Assembly (NCBI GenBank): GCA_964058845.1
Contig: CAXKVR010000235.1
Coordinates: 1 to 64,000, forward strand
Length of the DNA stretch: 64,000 bases
Source of the DNA: Carex sylvatica
Lineage: Eukaryota; Streptophyta; Magnoliopsida; Poales; Cyperaceae
Direction of reading: 5' to 3'
Part shown: positions 10,558 to 23,025 of the stretch, piece after piece
Layout of the letters: every line of letters begins with the position of its first letter
Numbering within the stretch: position 1 is the first letter of the stretch
Notes under the pieces: generated by a model
What the model was told of the DNA's origin: nothing
The model's database searches: none
What the model saw: only the letters and a program-made list of their open reading frames with translations
Position numbers and translations under genes: made by a program

Positions 10558-13500
10558 TCAGGCCATGGACCTCAACCAACCAAGCAACCTCAGAAGAGCA
10601 GCATCTAGTACTGGAGATCTCTTCTCAAGCCCTAAAATTTTACAACACCATAAATCATGCTGATAACAGGATTAGTTAGTTTACTAACAAAATGAGATAA
10701 CAGTGAAACATAAAACCACTTTCCAAGGTCCAAACAATTAATTAGGACATTGATTATTTTATTTTAGACGGAAAACCAAGTAACTATACAAAAAGCAGCT
10801 AGAAAGGATGCAAATACCGATATCAGCAGCAACTCTATGAGCACACATCACACCTGAAAAGGCTACAGCTATGACGCCTTGTCCTGGAAAGCAGCTATCG
10901 CCTACACAGTAGAGACCATCTATAGCCTGCAATCCAAATCGGCAATTTCAATCAATCCTTAAACCAAGCCTTCCTAATTTGATTTTAAGACGATCAATTT
11001 TAAATCTTTTTGTTCATTTTCAGTTTATGTGCTGTTTTCTACTGCCTCCTTTGGGGCTGAATTTTTAGTTAAGGCCAATTTAATATATAATCATGAGATG
11101 AGTTGACCAGAATTAAGACTTCTTGTGCTTAATTGCAAAATTGGAGTTATCTATACAACACAAATCCAACATTTGAATCAATAGAAAAAGAGAAAATGGT
11201 TCTAAAATGAATTAATTAGATTCCTTTGTTCTCTTGGGCCTATATAGACGTTACATTTTGCGTTCGTAACTCTATTAACTTCTATAATTTCTTTCTTACC
11301 GATATAACCCTATAACTTTTATAATGCGATATACATAAATCTCAACACCCCCCTCAAGATGGGCAAAAGATATCCATCAAGTCCACCTTATCACATAACC
11401 TAACTAGGTCTATTGAGCTAAGTCCTTTGGTGAGACAGTCAGCTACTTGGTCTCTAGTAGCTACATGACTTAGCTCCAATAGCCCACTTTCCAGCTTTTC
11501 CGTTATGAAGAACCTATCGATCTCCACATGTTTGATTCTGTCATGCTGCACAAGATTGTTGACAATGTTGATCGCTGACTTGCTATCGCATCACAACTTC
11601 ATTTTTCCTTCATGCTTCACCTTGAGATCTTCCAGTAACCTCTTCAGCCACAGCATCTCGGCAACTCCTAATGTCATAGCCCTGTACTCGGCTTCTGCCG
11701 TCGATCTCGAAACAACTGACTGCTTCTTGCTCTTCCAAGAGACCAAGTTGCCCCTACAAACATGCAGTAACCAGATGTAGACCTCCTGTCATCTTGGCAA
11801 CTAGCCCAGTCAGAGTCACAATAACTCTCCATGTTCATGTGCCCATTCTTTTTGCCTTCCCTAGTACACTCTTCAGGTACCTTAGAATATGATACACTGT
11901 TTCCATATGATTCTTCCTAGGGTCATGCATGTAACAGCTCACCATGCTCACTGCAAATGAGATATCGAGACGAGTGTGACCCAAATAGATCAACCTGCCT
12001 ACCAGTCTCTTGTATCTCTCACGATCAACTTGTTCTCCTGCCTCTGCACTCATCTTGGCCTTCACATCAATTGGAGACACAGCAGGTTTGCACCCCAACA
12101 TGCTTGTCTCAGTGAGTAAGTCTAAGACATACTTTCTTTGGGATAGAATAATTCCCCCTGCTTCACGAGCCACCTCAATCTCAAGAAAATACCTAAGTTG
12201 TCCCAGATCCTTTACCTCGAATTCTTTCCCCAATCTTGCCTTCAACTGTGCAATCTCCCCATCATCATCCCAATAATGATCATATCATCAACATACACAG
12301 CCAGCATAGTAATGTGACTACCATGTTGTCGAGTAAACACCGTGTGGTCAGCATTGATTTGCTGATAGCTCATGCCTACCATAGCCTTCCTGAACTTATC
12401 AAGCCAGGCCCAAGGGGACTGCTTCAACCCATATAGTGACTTTTTTAGCCTGCACACCTTACCCACTGTCTGGTTTGTGTCAAACCCTGGTAGAACCTCC
12501 ATGTACACCTCCAACAAATCATCATGAAGAAAGACATTTTTTACATCGAGTTGGTATAACTGCCATTCACTGCCATGGAAACCAGTGTCCTCACTGTGCT
12601 CATCTTCGTCACGGGTGCAAAGGTCTCATCATAGTCAATGCCATATGTCTGACTGTACTCCTTCGCTACCAAACGAGCCTTGTAGCGCTCAATCAGACCC
12701 TCTGGATTCTGCTTTACTGTGAAGATCCACTTGCAACCAACAGTCTTCTTGCTTGGTGGTAGTGACACGAGTTCTCAGGTTTTGTTCTTGCAAAAGGCAC
12801 TGAGTTCTTCTAGCATGGTTGTTTTCCACTTCGGATCTCCTTTCGCAACCTGCCAACACTTAGGGATAGAGACAATGTCTAATGATGCAATAAATGCTCT
12901 ATATATAGGTGATATGTGTGAGTAAGAGACAAATTTGGCAATGTCATGTGGAAAACCATATCAGTCAGGAGGAATGCCTATATTCTCGCGAGGAGTCCTC
13001 CTTATCGATAGAGAAGTAGGAGTAGGAGGAATAGAGAAAGGAATCATACCAACTGTGTATTCTGGATCTGAGGTGAATGGTGAAGGTGCCTCAAGAGTCA
13101 GAGTAAACAGGATCAAGAGACTTGGCACAGGTGGCACTGTAGGCACGGCTCCCTCATTCTGCTTCTTTCTCCTTGCATACACTTCACCATATCTCGACTC
13201 CCCCTGAACCTGAGTTCTACCCCCGGGCTCAATCCTCTCAACTGCTGGCTCAATTCTAGCCGAATTCTCCTTTTCCAGCTCAACCATAGCCGAATTCTCC
13301 CAAATTGGACAACTAATACCACCCACACTCACCATCACCACTACTCTCCCCCTCTCGCCTCATACCTCCTGTATCGAGCGAGTCTTCAAATGGTGATGTT
13401 GCTTCTAAGTAGTAGTATGGTTCGAGCTCGTGAAAAGTAACATCCATACTTACAAACATTCGCCTCTCAACTGGACTCCAGCACGCATACCCCTTTTGAG

Positions 13501-16500
13501 TGGCTAAATACCCCACAAAAATACACCTCACAGCCATTGGATTAAGTTTTCCCACATTGGGCCTATTGTCATGCACAAAGCACACACACTCAAAAGTTTT
13601 GAGAGGAAGAATATCTCCATTCTTACATGTCAGCATCTCGATTGGAGACCTCCAATCCAATACTCGTGAGGGCATCCTGTTGATCAAATAGGTTGCTGTC
13701 AAAACCGAAAATGAAGAGTGATCCAATCGCCTATGATGAAACAGCAGTAAGTCTTCCACACTTCTCTCAACGATGGATGAGAGGGCCGAGCTCATACCTT
13801 TTTTATCCATGTACCACAGACCTTTATGCAGTCCCAAGTTCCTTGCCCATCCCCTTCTCTCGGAAGATCACATTGGTATTATCAAACAAAACAACACATT
13901 TTAGTTGTGAGATAATGACACTTATAGATAAGAGATTCACAGGAAAAGAAGGAGAATGCAAAACATTAGACAAAGTGTTGGTACATTTCACTGTACCCTT
14001 ACCAACCACTGGCTGGACCGTACCATCGGCTGTCCGAATGCTCTCTAGAACCGCTAGGTGAGTATAGGAAGAGAACTCCCTAGCAGCACCAGTCACATGA
14101 CGAGATGCACCAGAGTCGACTATCCAATTTGGTGATCTAGTGGTGGATATAGAGGGAAGAGCAAGTGTATCACAAGTACCTGTAGTTGAGTAAGCAACAG
14201 AAGCAAAGTTACCCCTTAATGAAGATGTGGTGGATGCATCATCGACTACACTATTCTCCTCACTTGCTCCTTTCTGCCTCTTCCTGACTATCTCGATGAT
14301 CAGATCCTCCTCGAATAACTCCACAATAGCTTCCTCCCCTTCTTCTGCAACCATCATATTTGCCCGGTTGCCTCCTCTTCTACCTTTTCGGCCCCCACGG
14401 CCACGTTCACGATTCCCAGACTGCCCTCTACCACCTGCATCTCTCTCCCTTGGTGGCCTAAGACAATCCTTGATCAGATGACCTATTTCCCCGCAGTTGT
14501 AACACTTGCGAGTCTCCCCCTTGGCACCTGTCATACCTGAGCTCAAGGCGACCAAAGCTGATCGCGCACCCGAAGGTCCACTCGGCTCAGCATGTATCGC
14601 CATGTGACTCTCCTCCTGCATCATCGCAGCAATGGATGAAGGGATCTTCGTCTGGACTAGGAGAACTGATCTCCTCTGATCAAAAACCGAGTTCAGCCGA
14701 GCTAGGAATTGCATAGTCCTCATCTGTGTAATGAACTCCTGTTTCTTGCAGCTCTGATCACTACAACACGACCCCTGTGAGAAGTGATCAAGCTCTGCCC
14801 ACAGCTTTTTCAGATTCAATGAGTAATCCTGAATCGATCTATCACCCTATACCACAGTCAATATCTCTTGCTAGATCTGGAACACCCTCATGTGGTTCTG
14901 TCCCACCATAGGTCCTCTTCATCTTTTCCCAGATGTCCTTCATATGTCGAATGCCATCTACTGAAGAGGCGATTGATTATTTCATCGAGTTGAGCAACAA
15001 GATGTAGATCAGAGCATGTGTGGTCTTCCTCCTCAGCCTGAGCAGTAGCACTCGCTGGCTCATCCTCTGTCAGATACCTCTTGAGCTTCCTCCCTTCCAG
15101 AGCAGTCTCGATCCGACGCGACCAACTCAGATATGAAACCGGTCCATCAAGCTTAAGCTCCACAGTTTGGAGATCAAACTTCACCTGCGGTGGATCACGT
15201 GCCAAGGTATTGGTCTGGACACTGGCTCCCTGGATGAGACCAACTAACACCTTTAGAATCTCCGGATCAACACCCGACAGGCATTCTAAAACCCCTTTCC
15301 CTTTGTCACTTCCGCTATTCTAAAACCCCTTTCCCTTTGTCACTTTCGCTGGACATCTTCTCTCAAATGATCCAAATCTTCGATCATACGGATCACCTCG
15401 ACTTCCTTCCCTTTCTCGATCCAATCACTCGTATCTCTCGTAACGACCCGATCTTGCTTCTCAAGACGGATCTAAACCATCTCCCCCTTTCTTTCTCTTC
15501 CTCTTGACCCGATCTTGATTTAGTGCATCAAGACTCGAGCACGAACCCGATCAACCCCAATCAAGCTTCCCTTTCTCGGGATCGTGGGATTTAGGCCTCC
15601 CATGCCGACCAAATCAAGAAAAAAACTACCTTTAGAAAGAGGCCGGCCTAGAAAAGAGGTAAACCGGCCAATAGAAGAGAGGTGTTGTTGCTAGGCGGAG
15701 CCGGCGGCTGGTGGTGCTGATCGGCTCAGCAGTGAAGGGAAGGAGAGGCGGAGCTCGATCTAGGCCATCTCGGAGCAGTGGAGGGCGGAGCTCAGAGACG
15801 GCGGGGCAGAGGTCCGATGGTTGATCGGAGCTCGGGGTTGTGCCCAGCGAGGTCAGGCGACCCGACTGGGGTAGTGGGAGCTCCGGCAGCGCCGGTAGTG
15901 GTGGGGCGGAGCTATTTGCCTTGGGCCGCTGAGAGAGGTCAAACACGGGAAAGAGGAGAGAGAAAGCTAGGGTTTCATAATATCAGCTCCGATACCAAAT
16001 AGAAAAAGAGAAAATGGTTCTAAAATGAATTAATTCGATTCCTTTGTTCTCTTGGAACTATATAGGCGTTACATTTTGCGTTCGTAACTCTATAACTTCT
16101 ATAATTATTTTCTTACCGATATAACCCTATAACTTCTATAATGCGATAAAAATACATAAATCTCAACAGAATCATTCCAAAGGATAATTTATTCAATTCA
16201 AATAGTTGATAAGATAAATCTTATAAAATTTTATTAACCTCGATGAAAGGGGGTCAAATAACTTACAGTGGTGTTAAAAGGCATCGCTAGCAAGCCCTTG
16301 GGTGTGCCACGTGGCATAGGCCCATAGGTGCCATTATCCCTAGCAAGAAATCTCCTGTGTGTCTTTGGTGTTCCTACCTGAAACACAAAATGGAATAGAA
16401 TAATTACGCAACCTAAATTGTAACTACTTGCTAACAATGTACATAGCATTTTACCAGCTTTAGCTAAGAAAAAAAAGAAATAACCAAACTACGGTGATAT

Positions 16501-19500
16501 AAAATTTGGGTACTTCTGGATTTATTTGACCCCCAAGTTGATATCTTAATCACCCTGCGAGCTCTTAATTAGCCTCAAATAAGCCAAAAAAAGTTAGCTA
16601 GCAACACTTCCAAGGCATAAAATTTGATATAAAAGATCAAACCTCTTTCAGCACAATAGAGGTTTGAAGTCCTGGAAAAAGTTTGTCCTCTAGCCTTTGT
16701 ATAATTTCATTTGCCACAGTTTCCTTCTTATGCTCATAGTCCTTCCTGCCAAGCCCCTAACCGAAGTATGAAGACAGAGATATATTGGAAATCCAAAAAG
16801 TAGCATGTTAGCTCAGCAGGTACAATTCAGCTTTCTACATATTGAGATTACTAAGCTTTCAGGGATTGTTCACCTCCCAATCTTCAATTCCTGAAGTTGT
16901 GAAGATGTGAAGTATATGATGTCCTTCTGGGGCCAGAGATGGATCAAGAACAGTCGGTATGCTTAAAAAAATGCTTCCATATGGCTTTTCCAAGTTAGCC
17001 CAACTATCCTATGCATCGAAAAGAAATATAAATTAGCTCTAACTATGTGCACTAGGTTGAGGCTATGATCAATGCTCATCAGGATTTAAATATTTTTTTA
17101 AACATGATAATTTTATTACTATCTACCTTGACTTTGTGACTACGATTGGGTTTCATTTCTAGCCTACCCCAACTTGTTTGGGACTAAAGGCTTGGTTGTT
17201 GTTGTTATTATGTTCAGAGAATACCATTAAAGACCGAATGCTAAACCTAGCAGATGCATTCAAATTAGTCAGGATCAGGATAATTAGTGTTATGCTGACA
17301 CTGGTACAAATGCAAAACAGTTTTTATTAATAAACAAAAACTACCTCAAGTATAAAATGGTGACAGTCAGTGTCAGGAGGCAAAACAGATGCTTTCACAC
17401 CCATGTGAATTGACAGAAACGATGGAGCCTTTACATATCTCTTTTGAAAGTTTTTCTCCTCCTCAGGAAGTTCTTTCTTTTTAAGGAGTTTCCCTAATTA
17501 AATTCAGGACCAAATTCAAGATTAGTAACCACTTAACCACTCAATAGTACAAGAATTTATTGTATTAGGGGTGAAAATAAGAAGGCTAAATCTCTCATTT
17601 GGGTTGCAGGTTTAATTCATTCTCGTTCTATGCATATCCTTGTACTACACCTAATAAGCATTAAACTGAACAACAATCTACCGGTGCAAAAACAACACTA
17701 CTAAATCTCTCTAGTGCCAATTAAAGCAGTACCGAATGTATCCCATCTAGTGGCATTTGATATCACCTTCCCAGCAAAGAATTCTTTTCCACTAGAAAGC
17801 CTTACTCCTACCTGTTACAGGATGCGGTAAATTCCAATAAAAACTTGTAATTATATTTGTAGCATGACAATTGATAATAACCTATAAACTCACAGCTTTC
17901 CCGTTCTCAAGAATTATATCAGTAACATTTGCCTTGTATTTTATCTCACTGCCCATATTGACCAAGCCATTTGCCAAAGCCTCCGCAATTCCACCAACAC
18001 CGCCAACTGGATAGTTGATCCCACCAAAGTGTCTATCACATAAAACCTGTCATATAGAATGAAGAAATTTGTACCAGTAACTTGGTAAAGGGCCACTCCA
18101 CATGTACCCGAATAATATCACAATAATCACATACAGTCCCACATTTTTTACAGGACTTCCGAAATATCTTTTCATTATGTATGCCCTGCAGGCATGAAAT
18201 CCCTATTTCCTTTTTTCACAAAAGAAGTACCCAAACTTTCCCCTCCATGTTTGCTACATGAATGACGGTCAAATGAGGGCATCTTCGGATACAATTTGAA
18301 AAGGTAGAAAGGGAAGTGTGATTTTGAGGATTTTACAGGGATGGCGAAGACTTATATCTATATATGCCCAATTGAATATAGCAATTGAGACGAAGCAACT
18401 CACCATGCTTGCGTTAATCATGGGTGTTTGCAAAGCATTAACCGTGCTCACAATGAAACACTACAAGGTACAACTTTAAGTAGTGAATACAAATATAGTT
18501 AAAATATCAGTCAAACAGAAATTTACTAAAAAGTTGTACATATGTGAAACTCACAAAATGTTCACACCTCAGCATCTATGAAAGACAATAATTCTGGATC
18601 CTTAATATATTTTCGAGCAATGGCACCGGCATTTTGCGGCAAATAATATGCTGAGATAAGAAAAAAAATCTGAGTGAAAAGACAGCAAATTACTAATATA
18701 TAGTACAGGAGCACTAATATATAGATCTAAGACAAGCATGAATTGGTGTGCACCAGCTAGTACTAGATTTTGTGTTTTAGATGTTCTAATTTTCTAGTAT
18801 TTGACTTCATAATTGGCAACAGACACAAAATTGGATTTAAGTGGGACTAAATGCACAATTGAGGCATAGATGAACACTTCTTAGGCTATTAACATTACTA
18901 TGAGTGGAAGATAAAATTGAAAACCCTGATTGCGTATTTCACCTAGAGTCAAGCATTCCAGAGGTTTCTTGAAGAACTGTCCAAATAGATACAGAGGTTC
19001 CTCAAGTGACTTCAGCTCCATTGCATTTAATGAGTTGAAAATCTACGAAAAAATAGTTAACCAACTATACAGCAACCAAAAAAAAATTCAAATTCACAGG
19101 CATACAAGCTGACAGACCAACAGTACAAACATTTTTTTTCTTCAAAAATTTTAATTAGTAAAAAACAACAAATCACATACCTTCCAACAATCTCCATAGA
19201 ATTGGAGGATCCCTTGCTTTTCATGAGGAAACTTGCTAACTAGTTCTGAAATGAAATCATCGTATTCTCTATGTACACGGACCGATAATTGATTTGGTAG
19301 GTGGAAGTGTACTGTAGAAGGATCGGGTATCACTTCCATCTTGTGACCCACTGCTGCCAATGCTTGTGTAATCAGATTAAGGTTGCCCTGATCACATATT
19401 GAAAACATAAAAGATAATTCTCTAAACCAATTTAAAGAGCAATCATTTGACACAACTTTCACTGAATTAAGTACCCATTCTAGTCTTTTGCGAGTTAAGT

Positions 19501-20428
19501 AATAAAATATCTACCATTTAATGAAAAGGCAACGGATACTAAAATAGAAAAAGGTGTGGTAGAAAGATGCATTCTTTGAAACTTGACTTAAAACAGTTGC
19601 TTGAAACATTCCTCAAATAATTTGAAGTTGCTCAATGAGATCAGATAAAGCTCATATCAATATAAAGTATGAAATGCATCAATTGATGGAGCAGGAGTCA
19701 CGTTATCAGGTTTAAAATTAATTCTGAGCTGAGCTTTTCAATCACGGTACAATAGTATAAGCTCTGATCAACAGGGAAAGCAGTAAACTTGAAAATTGAA
19801 AAGCTTATTTAACCATGATTAACTTCATCTCTCAAGTGACAATGAAACAGAAACATCAAAATCTAATTACCTTGTCACTAAACCCAAACATGACAGAAGA
19901 ACCAACATCAAACTTGAATCCATCTCTAGTATAATATCCTGAGCTTCCTCCCGGGATCACGTACTTCTCCAGTACCAAAACTCTAGCTCCTTTGACAGCC
20001 AATTGAGTCGCCGCCACAAGACCGCCTATACCCGACCCAATGACTATAGCATCGTACTTGTGTCCTTGTCTCACCGCATCTCTTCTCTCTGTTTTGTTAT
20101 CGGTACTGAGAAGAGCCTTAGGGTTGTGATTGTGGAAGCTTCTATTAAGGGAGAAGTTGGTTGAGAGAGATGGTGAGGTGGCGACGAGGAAGGAGGAGTT
20201 TTGATGAGGGAAGAGAGAGGAAGCTGGTAACTGAGAGTATAAGCCTAATTTTAGCGCTGTACCTGCCATGAAAGGAGAATTGTAATGGTTTAGTTGTTCT
20301 TTTACCAAATGAAGAGATGGAGACTTGGAGGGTTCGATTTGGGAGGCCAGTGACACACTGACAGAGAACGAGAGAACAGTGACCAGAGGCCAAAGCGCAT
20401 CGGATACCGCTTCCTTTAATGGGTTCAT
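10558..20428 (-). CDS. CRTISO: Carotenoid isomerase (prolycopene isomerase), 13 exons
   Basis: Plastid FAD-dependent enzyme converting poly-cis lycopene (prolycopene) to all-trans lycopene. Exons (minus): 20428-19871, 19387-19181, 19042-18943, 18650-18568, 18460-18404, 18046-17894, 17811-17733, 17493-17345, 17008-16874, 16756-16643, 16377-16267, 10926-10818 and 10631-10558. All junctions are GT-AG and the joined frame is 1,929 bp without stops. The long start gives 642 aa. A second in-frame ATG at 20269 gives 589 aa, close to the family length, and is followed by a better transit-peptide-like sequence (MAGTALKLG, rich in S/T/N), so I prefer it. The FAD motif is [20 protein letters not shown]. 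Family blocks include [91 protein letters not shown] and the tail [12 protein letters not shown]. Intron 11 is 5,340 bp because of a copia insertion. Nothing in the exons looks broken. Confidence 0.97.
11175..11179. repeat. Target site duplication GAATC, left copy
   Basis: GAATC directly flanks the outer edge of the left LTR and is repeated at 16169-16173 outside the right LTR, the 5-bp signature of copia integration. Confidence 0.9.
11180..11347 (-). repeat. 3' LTR of the copia element
   Basis: 168-bp copy, about 96 percent like the 15998-16168 LTR. On the minus strand it begins TGTTGAGATTTATG and ends TTTTTCTATT, so the right end is not the canonical CA. Confidence 0.93.
11348..11359 (-). 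other. Polypurine tract of the copia element
   Basis: On the minus strand CTTGAGGGGGG stands immediately upstream of the 3' LTR, the usual position and form of the copia plus-strand primer. Confidence 0.85.
11354..13837 (-). pseudogene. Copia pol remnant: integrase, reverse transcriptase, RNase H
   Basis: Read on the minus strand in several frames. At about 13720-13690 the GAG-pre-integrase remnant ([13 protein letters not shown]) joins directly, in frame, to the end of the integrase region ([16 protein letters not shown]), so the core that carries the catalytic acidic triad is missing. Reverse transcriptase follows: [14 protein letters not shown] and [12 protein letters not shown] (12768-12541), then after a frameshift [16 protein letters not shown] and the YVDD box (12517-12242), then after another shift RYFLEIEV and [16 protein letters not shown] (12245-11835). 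The RNase H C-terminus is at 11551-11354. It belongs to the element and has no relation to CRTISO. Confidence 0.9.
13824..15356 (-). pseudogene. Copia gag-protease remnant
   Basis: The likely start codon is at 15356 on the minus strand, but a 34-bp tandem duplication (15283-15316 and 15317-15350) creates a stop after 13 codons. Downstream are the gag body ([18 protein letters not shown], 15250-14888), a further break near 14850, then the nucleocapsid zinc knuckle [14 protein letters not shown] (about 14510-14465), a basic Gly/Arg-rich stretch, and the aspartic protease motif [13 protein letters not shown] (about 14130-14090). The product would be non-functional. Confidence 0.9.
15283..15350. 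repeat. 34-bp tandem duplication in gag start
   Basis: Two adjacent copies of a 34-bp block differing at one base (ATTCTAAAACCCCTTTCCCT and so on). The copy number change shifts frame and introduces a TAG into the gag N-terminus. Confidence 0.9.
15986..15997 (-). other. Primer binding site, initiator tRNA-Met type
   Basis: The minus strand reads TGGTATCGGAGC directly adjoining the 5' LTR. It differs at one base from the usual copia primer site TGGTATCAGAGC. Confidence 0.92.
15998..16168 (-). repeat. 5' LTR of the copia element
   Basis: 171-bp LTR, partner of 11180-11347, followed by target duplication GAATC at 16169-16173. Short LTRs of this size are known among plant copia elements. Confidence 0.93.
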
Positions 20429-20455
20429 TTCTTTACCCGACTTGAATTCTTTGAG

Positions 20456-20806
20456 GTTATGTTAACTCCCAAAATTTTATCGTACTTCAAATTAAATAAA
20501 TCTAAACCGTTAAAATTCACAATTCTACATACAAAATTTTTATTTTTTTAAATTTATTTAATATAAAATCAAGTAGTTAAAAGTATAATTTTGTACATGC
20601 AAAATAATAAAATTTTACAAGTTATTTTTCATCAATTTTTTACCGTTTGTCTTTTTACTAAATAAATTTAAAAAATTTGCATGTAAATATATCACTTTTA
20701 AAGTAAACAAATTTCAATTATTAGAATTAGTTTTATTTAAAATTAATCCGATAAATTTTAAAATTATATTTATCTAATATTTTAATGAGCATAACAAACT
20801 CTAACT
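20456..20806. mobile_element. Palindromic MITE-like insertion just upstream of CRTISO
   Basis: The left arm begins GTTATGTTAACTCCC and the right arm ends GAGCATAACAAACTC. Interior segments (ATAAAATCAAGTAGTTAAAA against TTTTTACTAAATAAATTTAA; CATGCAAAAT against ATTTGCATGT) mirror each other around 20625. The interior resembles the GAGTAGAAC family. It ends only about 28 bp before the first ATG of CRTISO and about 187 bp before the preferred ATG. Confidence 0.55.
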
Positions 20807-21689
20807 TTACCCCTTTTTTACCGTTGTGGCTAACCAGTAACCAATCTGCAAAATTATTAGAGATGTAAAATAACGTTTCTCACATATTGATATATGAAAT
20901 TATGAAAAGATCATTCATGGTCAAGTTTTACCGTTGAATCTTATCTAAGCACGCGTGAAATCAAAATTAGGAATCTAATAACATCTCATTTCATTTTGAA
21001 ATAAACAAAATATTAGTATTGTCATTTGTCAATGTCCCGCTTAGATAAAAAAAAAATCATGATCAGATCTTTAGCTTTAATTTTTTTTTTTACTCAAATA
21101 AAAATATAAAATATACATTAGAGGCCCGATCCTATTGTTTTTTTTAAGAAGAAAATATTATAATTTCTCTCACCTATTTATCCCTTAATTATTTTTCAAC
21201 TAACTAACTTTCTATTTTAACTATAACTATCATTTCTAACAATATTTATTTCTTTTCTCTTTCTTCCTTTCTCTTCCACCTCTATTTTTCTCTTTTACAT
21301 CTATCTTCTTATTCCATCTCCCTCTCTCACCTCTTTCTCCTACCTCCTTCTCCCACCAACGTCTCTCACACCTCACCTCCACTTCTACCTCCCTCTCCCA
21401 CCTCTGCCTCCGCTTTCATTTTTTCATCGATAAGCTCCCTTTCTCTCCTATATCTCACATTCTCCCACCTCGAAATGGTAAATACAATAAGCTCCCTCCC
21501 TCTTACACTTCTGCCTCGTTTTTTTTTTCGTCTATACCTGCTGCTTCTGCTCCAATGAACATTCTATCGGAGATCACCCGTCACTCTATTCCAATCAAAG
21601 ATGCCTCTGCCGGGATGAATATTTCAATGTGTATAAATGAATACTTTAACGTGTATGAATGAATACTAGAGCACGTCTCTACCGAGTCA
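20807..21689. other. Intergenic, with pyrimidine-rich tract
   Basis: No gene seen. From about 21230 to 21460 the plus strand is almost pure C/T (runs of CTCCCTCTCTCACCTC type), a low-complexity tract that could adopt unusual DNA structure or be an old leader. Close to 21600-21670 short TGAATACTT units appear that recur at 22980 and 25070. Confidence 0.5.
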
Positions 21690-21697
21690 AATCCATC

Positions 21698-22774
21698 TAG
21701 AGATTTGTTGTCGGGTAGGGGCAGGGCGGGCCGGGCATACCCGGGGTCGGGCATGGGTATCACGGGTAGACGAGTACCATGGGCTGGGCATCACGATTTT
21801 TTTTTAAAACCGTGCCATGCCCGTCTTATACCCGTGCTCGTCGTACCCTTGAGGGGCAGGGCAGTCCGGGTAGGGGACCAGGAGGTCCGGGTAGGGTAGC
21901 CCGGGCAGGTCCTTTTTTTTGTTTGTTTCTTTTTTTTTTACGGTGTTGTACGAATATTATTACGTGTTTATAATTCGACTTTTAAAATCAGAATAGTTCA
22001 ATATCAAATAGTGTATATAAATAAATAAAATTTGTAACTTATATATATAAATTATTTATGCAAAAATTTGTATATTTATTGGGCTAAGTACAAATATATT
22101 TATTTATTTCTTTACACGAGTCATTTTATTTTATTTTTAAATTCTCATTCTAATTATATAGTTTCATAATTTATTTATATCTAGAAATTTTTAGTTTATA
22201 TTTTAAATTAATAATATATTTTTTAAATGTTTATTTTAAATTGATAATATATTTTCTAAACGTTCATTTATTTTTAATAAGTTAAATAAAATATAAATCA
22301 AAAATATAATTAAATAGAAACTTTAAAACAATAAAATAAAAATAAATTTTTTCTTAAATCAATTACTTTAAAACATGTATAATATATGTATATACATATT
22401 TATTTTTTTACATATTGAACATATACATATACATATACATAAAATATATGTTTATTTGTTTACATATTGAACATATTTATTAAAAAAAAATTGTATATGG
22501 AGAATTGGGGAGAAATTTGGTTTGAATTTTGAATTTAAAAAAAAAGTACATGAGTATACGGGCACGGGCACGGGCACAGGGGTATACGGGTACAGATAAA
22601 CTGGTCCGGGTATGGTCAGATTTTTTCCCGAAAAGACATACCCTGCCCATTTTATGTCCCTACCCGTGTACCCGTTTACCCGACCTATACCCGGGCTCGG
22701 GCATGGATACCCCGGGTACCGGGCACGGGCGGTTCGGGCACGGGCAGCCCCACCCGGGTATTGTCAATACTCTA
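21698..22774. mobile_element. Non-autonomous hAT-like element, about 1.08 kb
   Basis: Ends are TAGAGATTTG at 21698 and CAATACTCTA ending at 22774. The flanking duplication is AATCCATC (21690-21697) against GATCCATC (22775-22782), 7 of 8. Subterminal zones (21713-21910 and 22555-22765) are dense in CGGGCACGGG/GGGTACCCG repeats, as in the 2772-4831 element. The middle is AT-rich and non-coding. Confidence 0.75.
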
Positions 22775-22782
22775 GATCCATC

Positions 22783-23025
22783 ACTGTCGACCATATCAAA
22801 ATAATTTTGTATGTGTGGATGCAATTAATCCCTTTCATGTCTATGTTTTTCTTCCTCATGAAGTAGCGAGTTTTGCAAAGAACAAAGCTTTATTAATGGT
22901 GAATTAGGCCACTGCGTACTAAGTAAATGACATAATTTTTTTTTAAAAAAATAGAGTTATATGAATGAATATTTGATGTCTTAGATGTGAATACTTCAAC
23001 GTGTATGAATGAATACTTTATATTC
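22783..23025. other. Short flank with TGAATACTT units
   Basis: Remnant of the sequence into which the hAT-like element and the solo LTR were inserted. It contains GTGTATGAATGAATACTT at about 23000-23018. Confidence 0.4.

Larger units (their letters stand above)
11180..16168 (-). mobile_element. Ty1/copia LTR retrotransposon in CRTISO intron 11, defective
   Basis: 4,989-bp element on the same strand as CRTISO. LTRs are at 15998-16168 (5' LTR of the element) and 11180-11347 (3' LTR). The primer binding site is complementary to initiator tRNA-Met, a purine tract adjoins the 3' LTR, and the target duplication is GAATC. Gene order gag-protease-integrase-RT-RNase H identifies copia. Coding is ruined by an early stop, frameshifts and loss of most of integrase, so it cannot be autonomous. 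By eye the LTRs differ at about 7 substitutions plus two indels in about 168 positions (roughly 4 percent), so this is a fairly recent insertion, of the order of one to three million years at usual plant rates. Confidence 0.96.

Noticed and set aside
11180..16168. Copia insertion as a knockout of CRTISO
   Set aside because: It lies wholly within intron 11, with GT-AG sites and frame of exons 11 and 12 intact. Transcript effects remain possible but the coding sequence is not broken.
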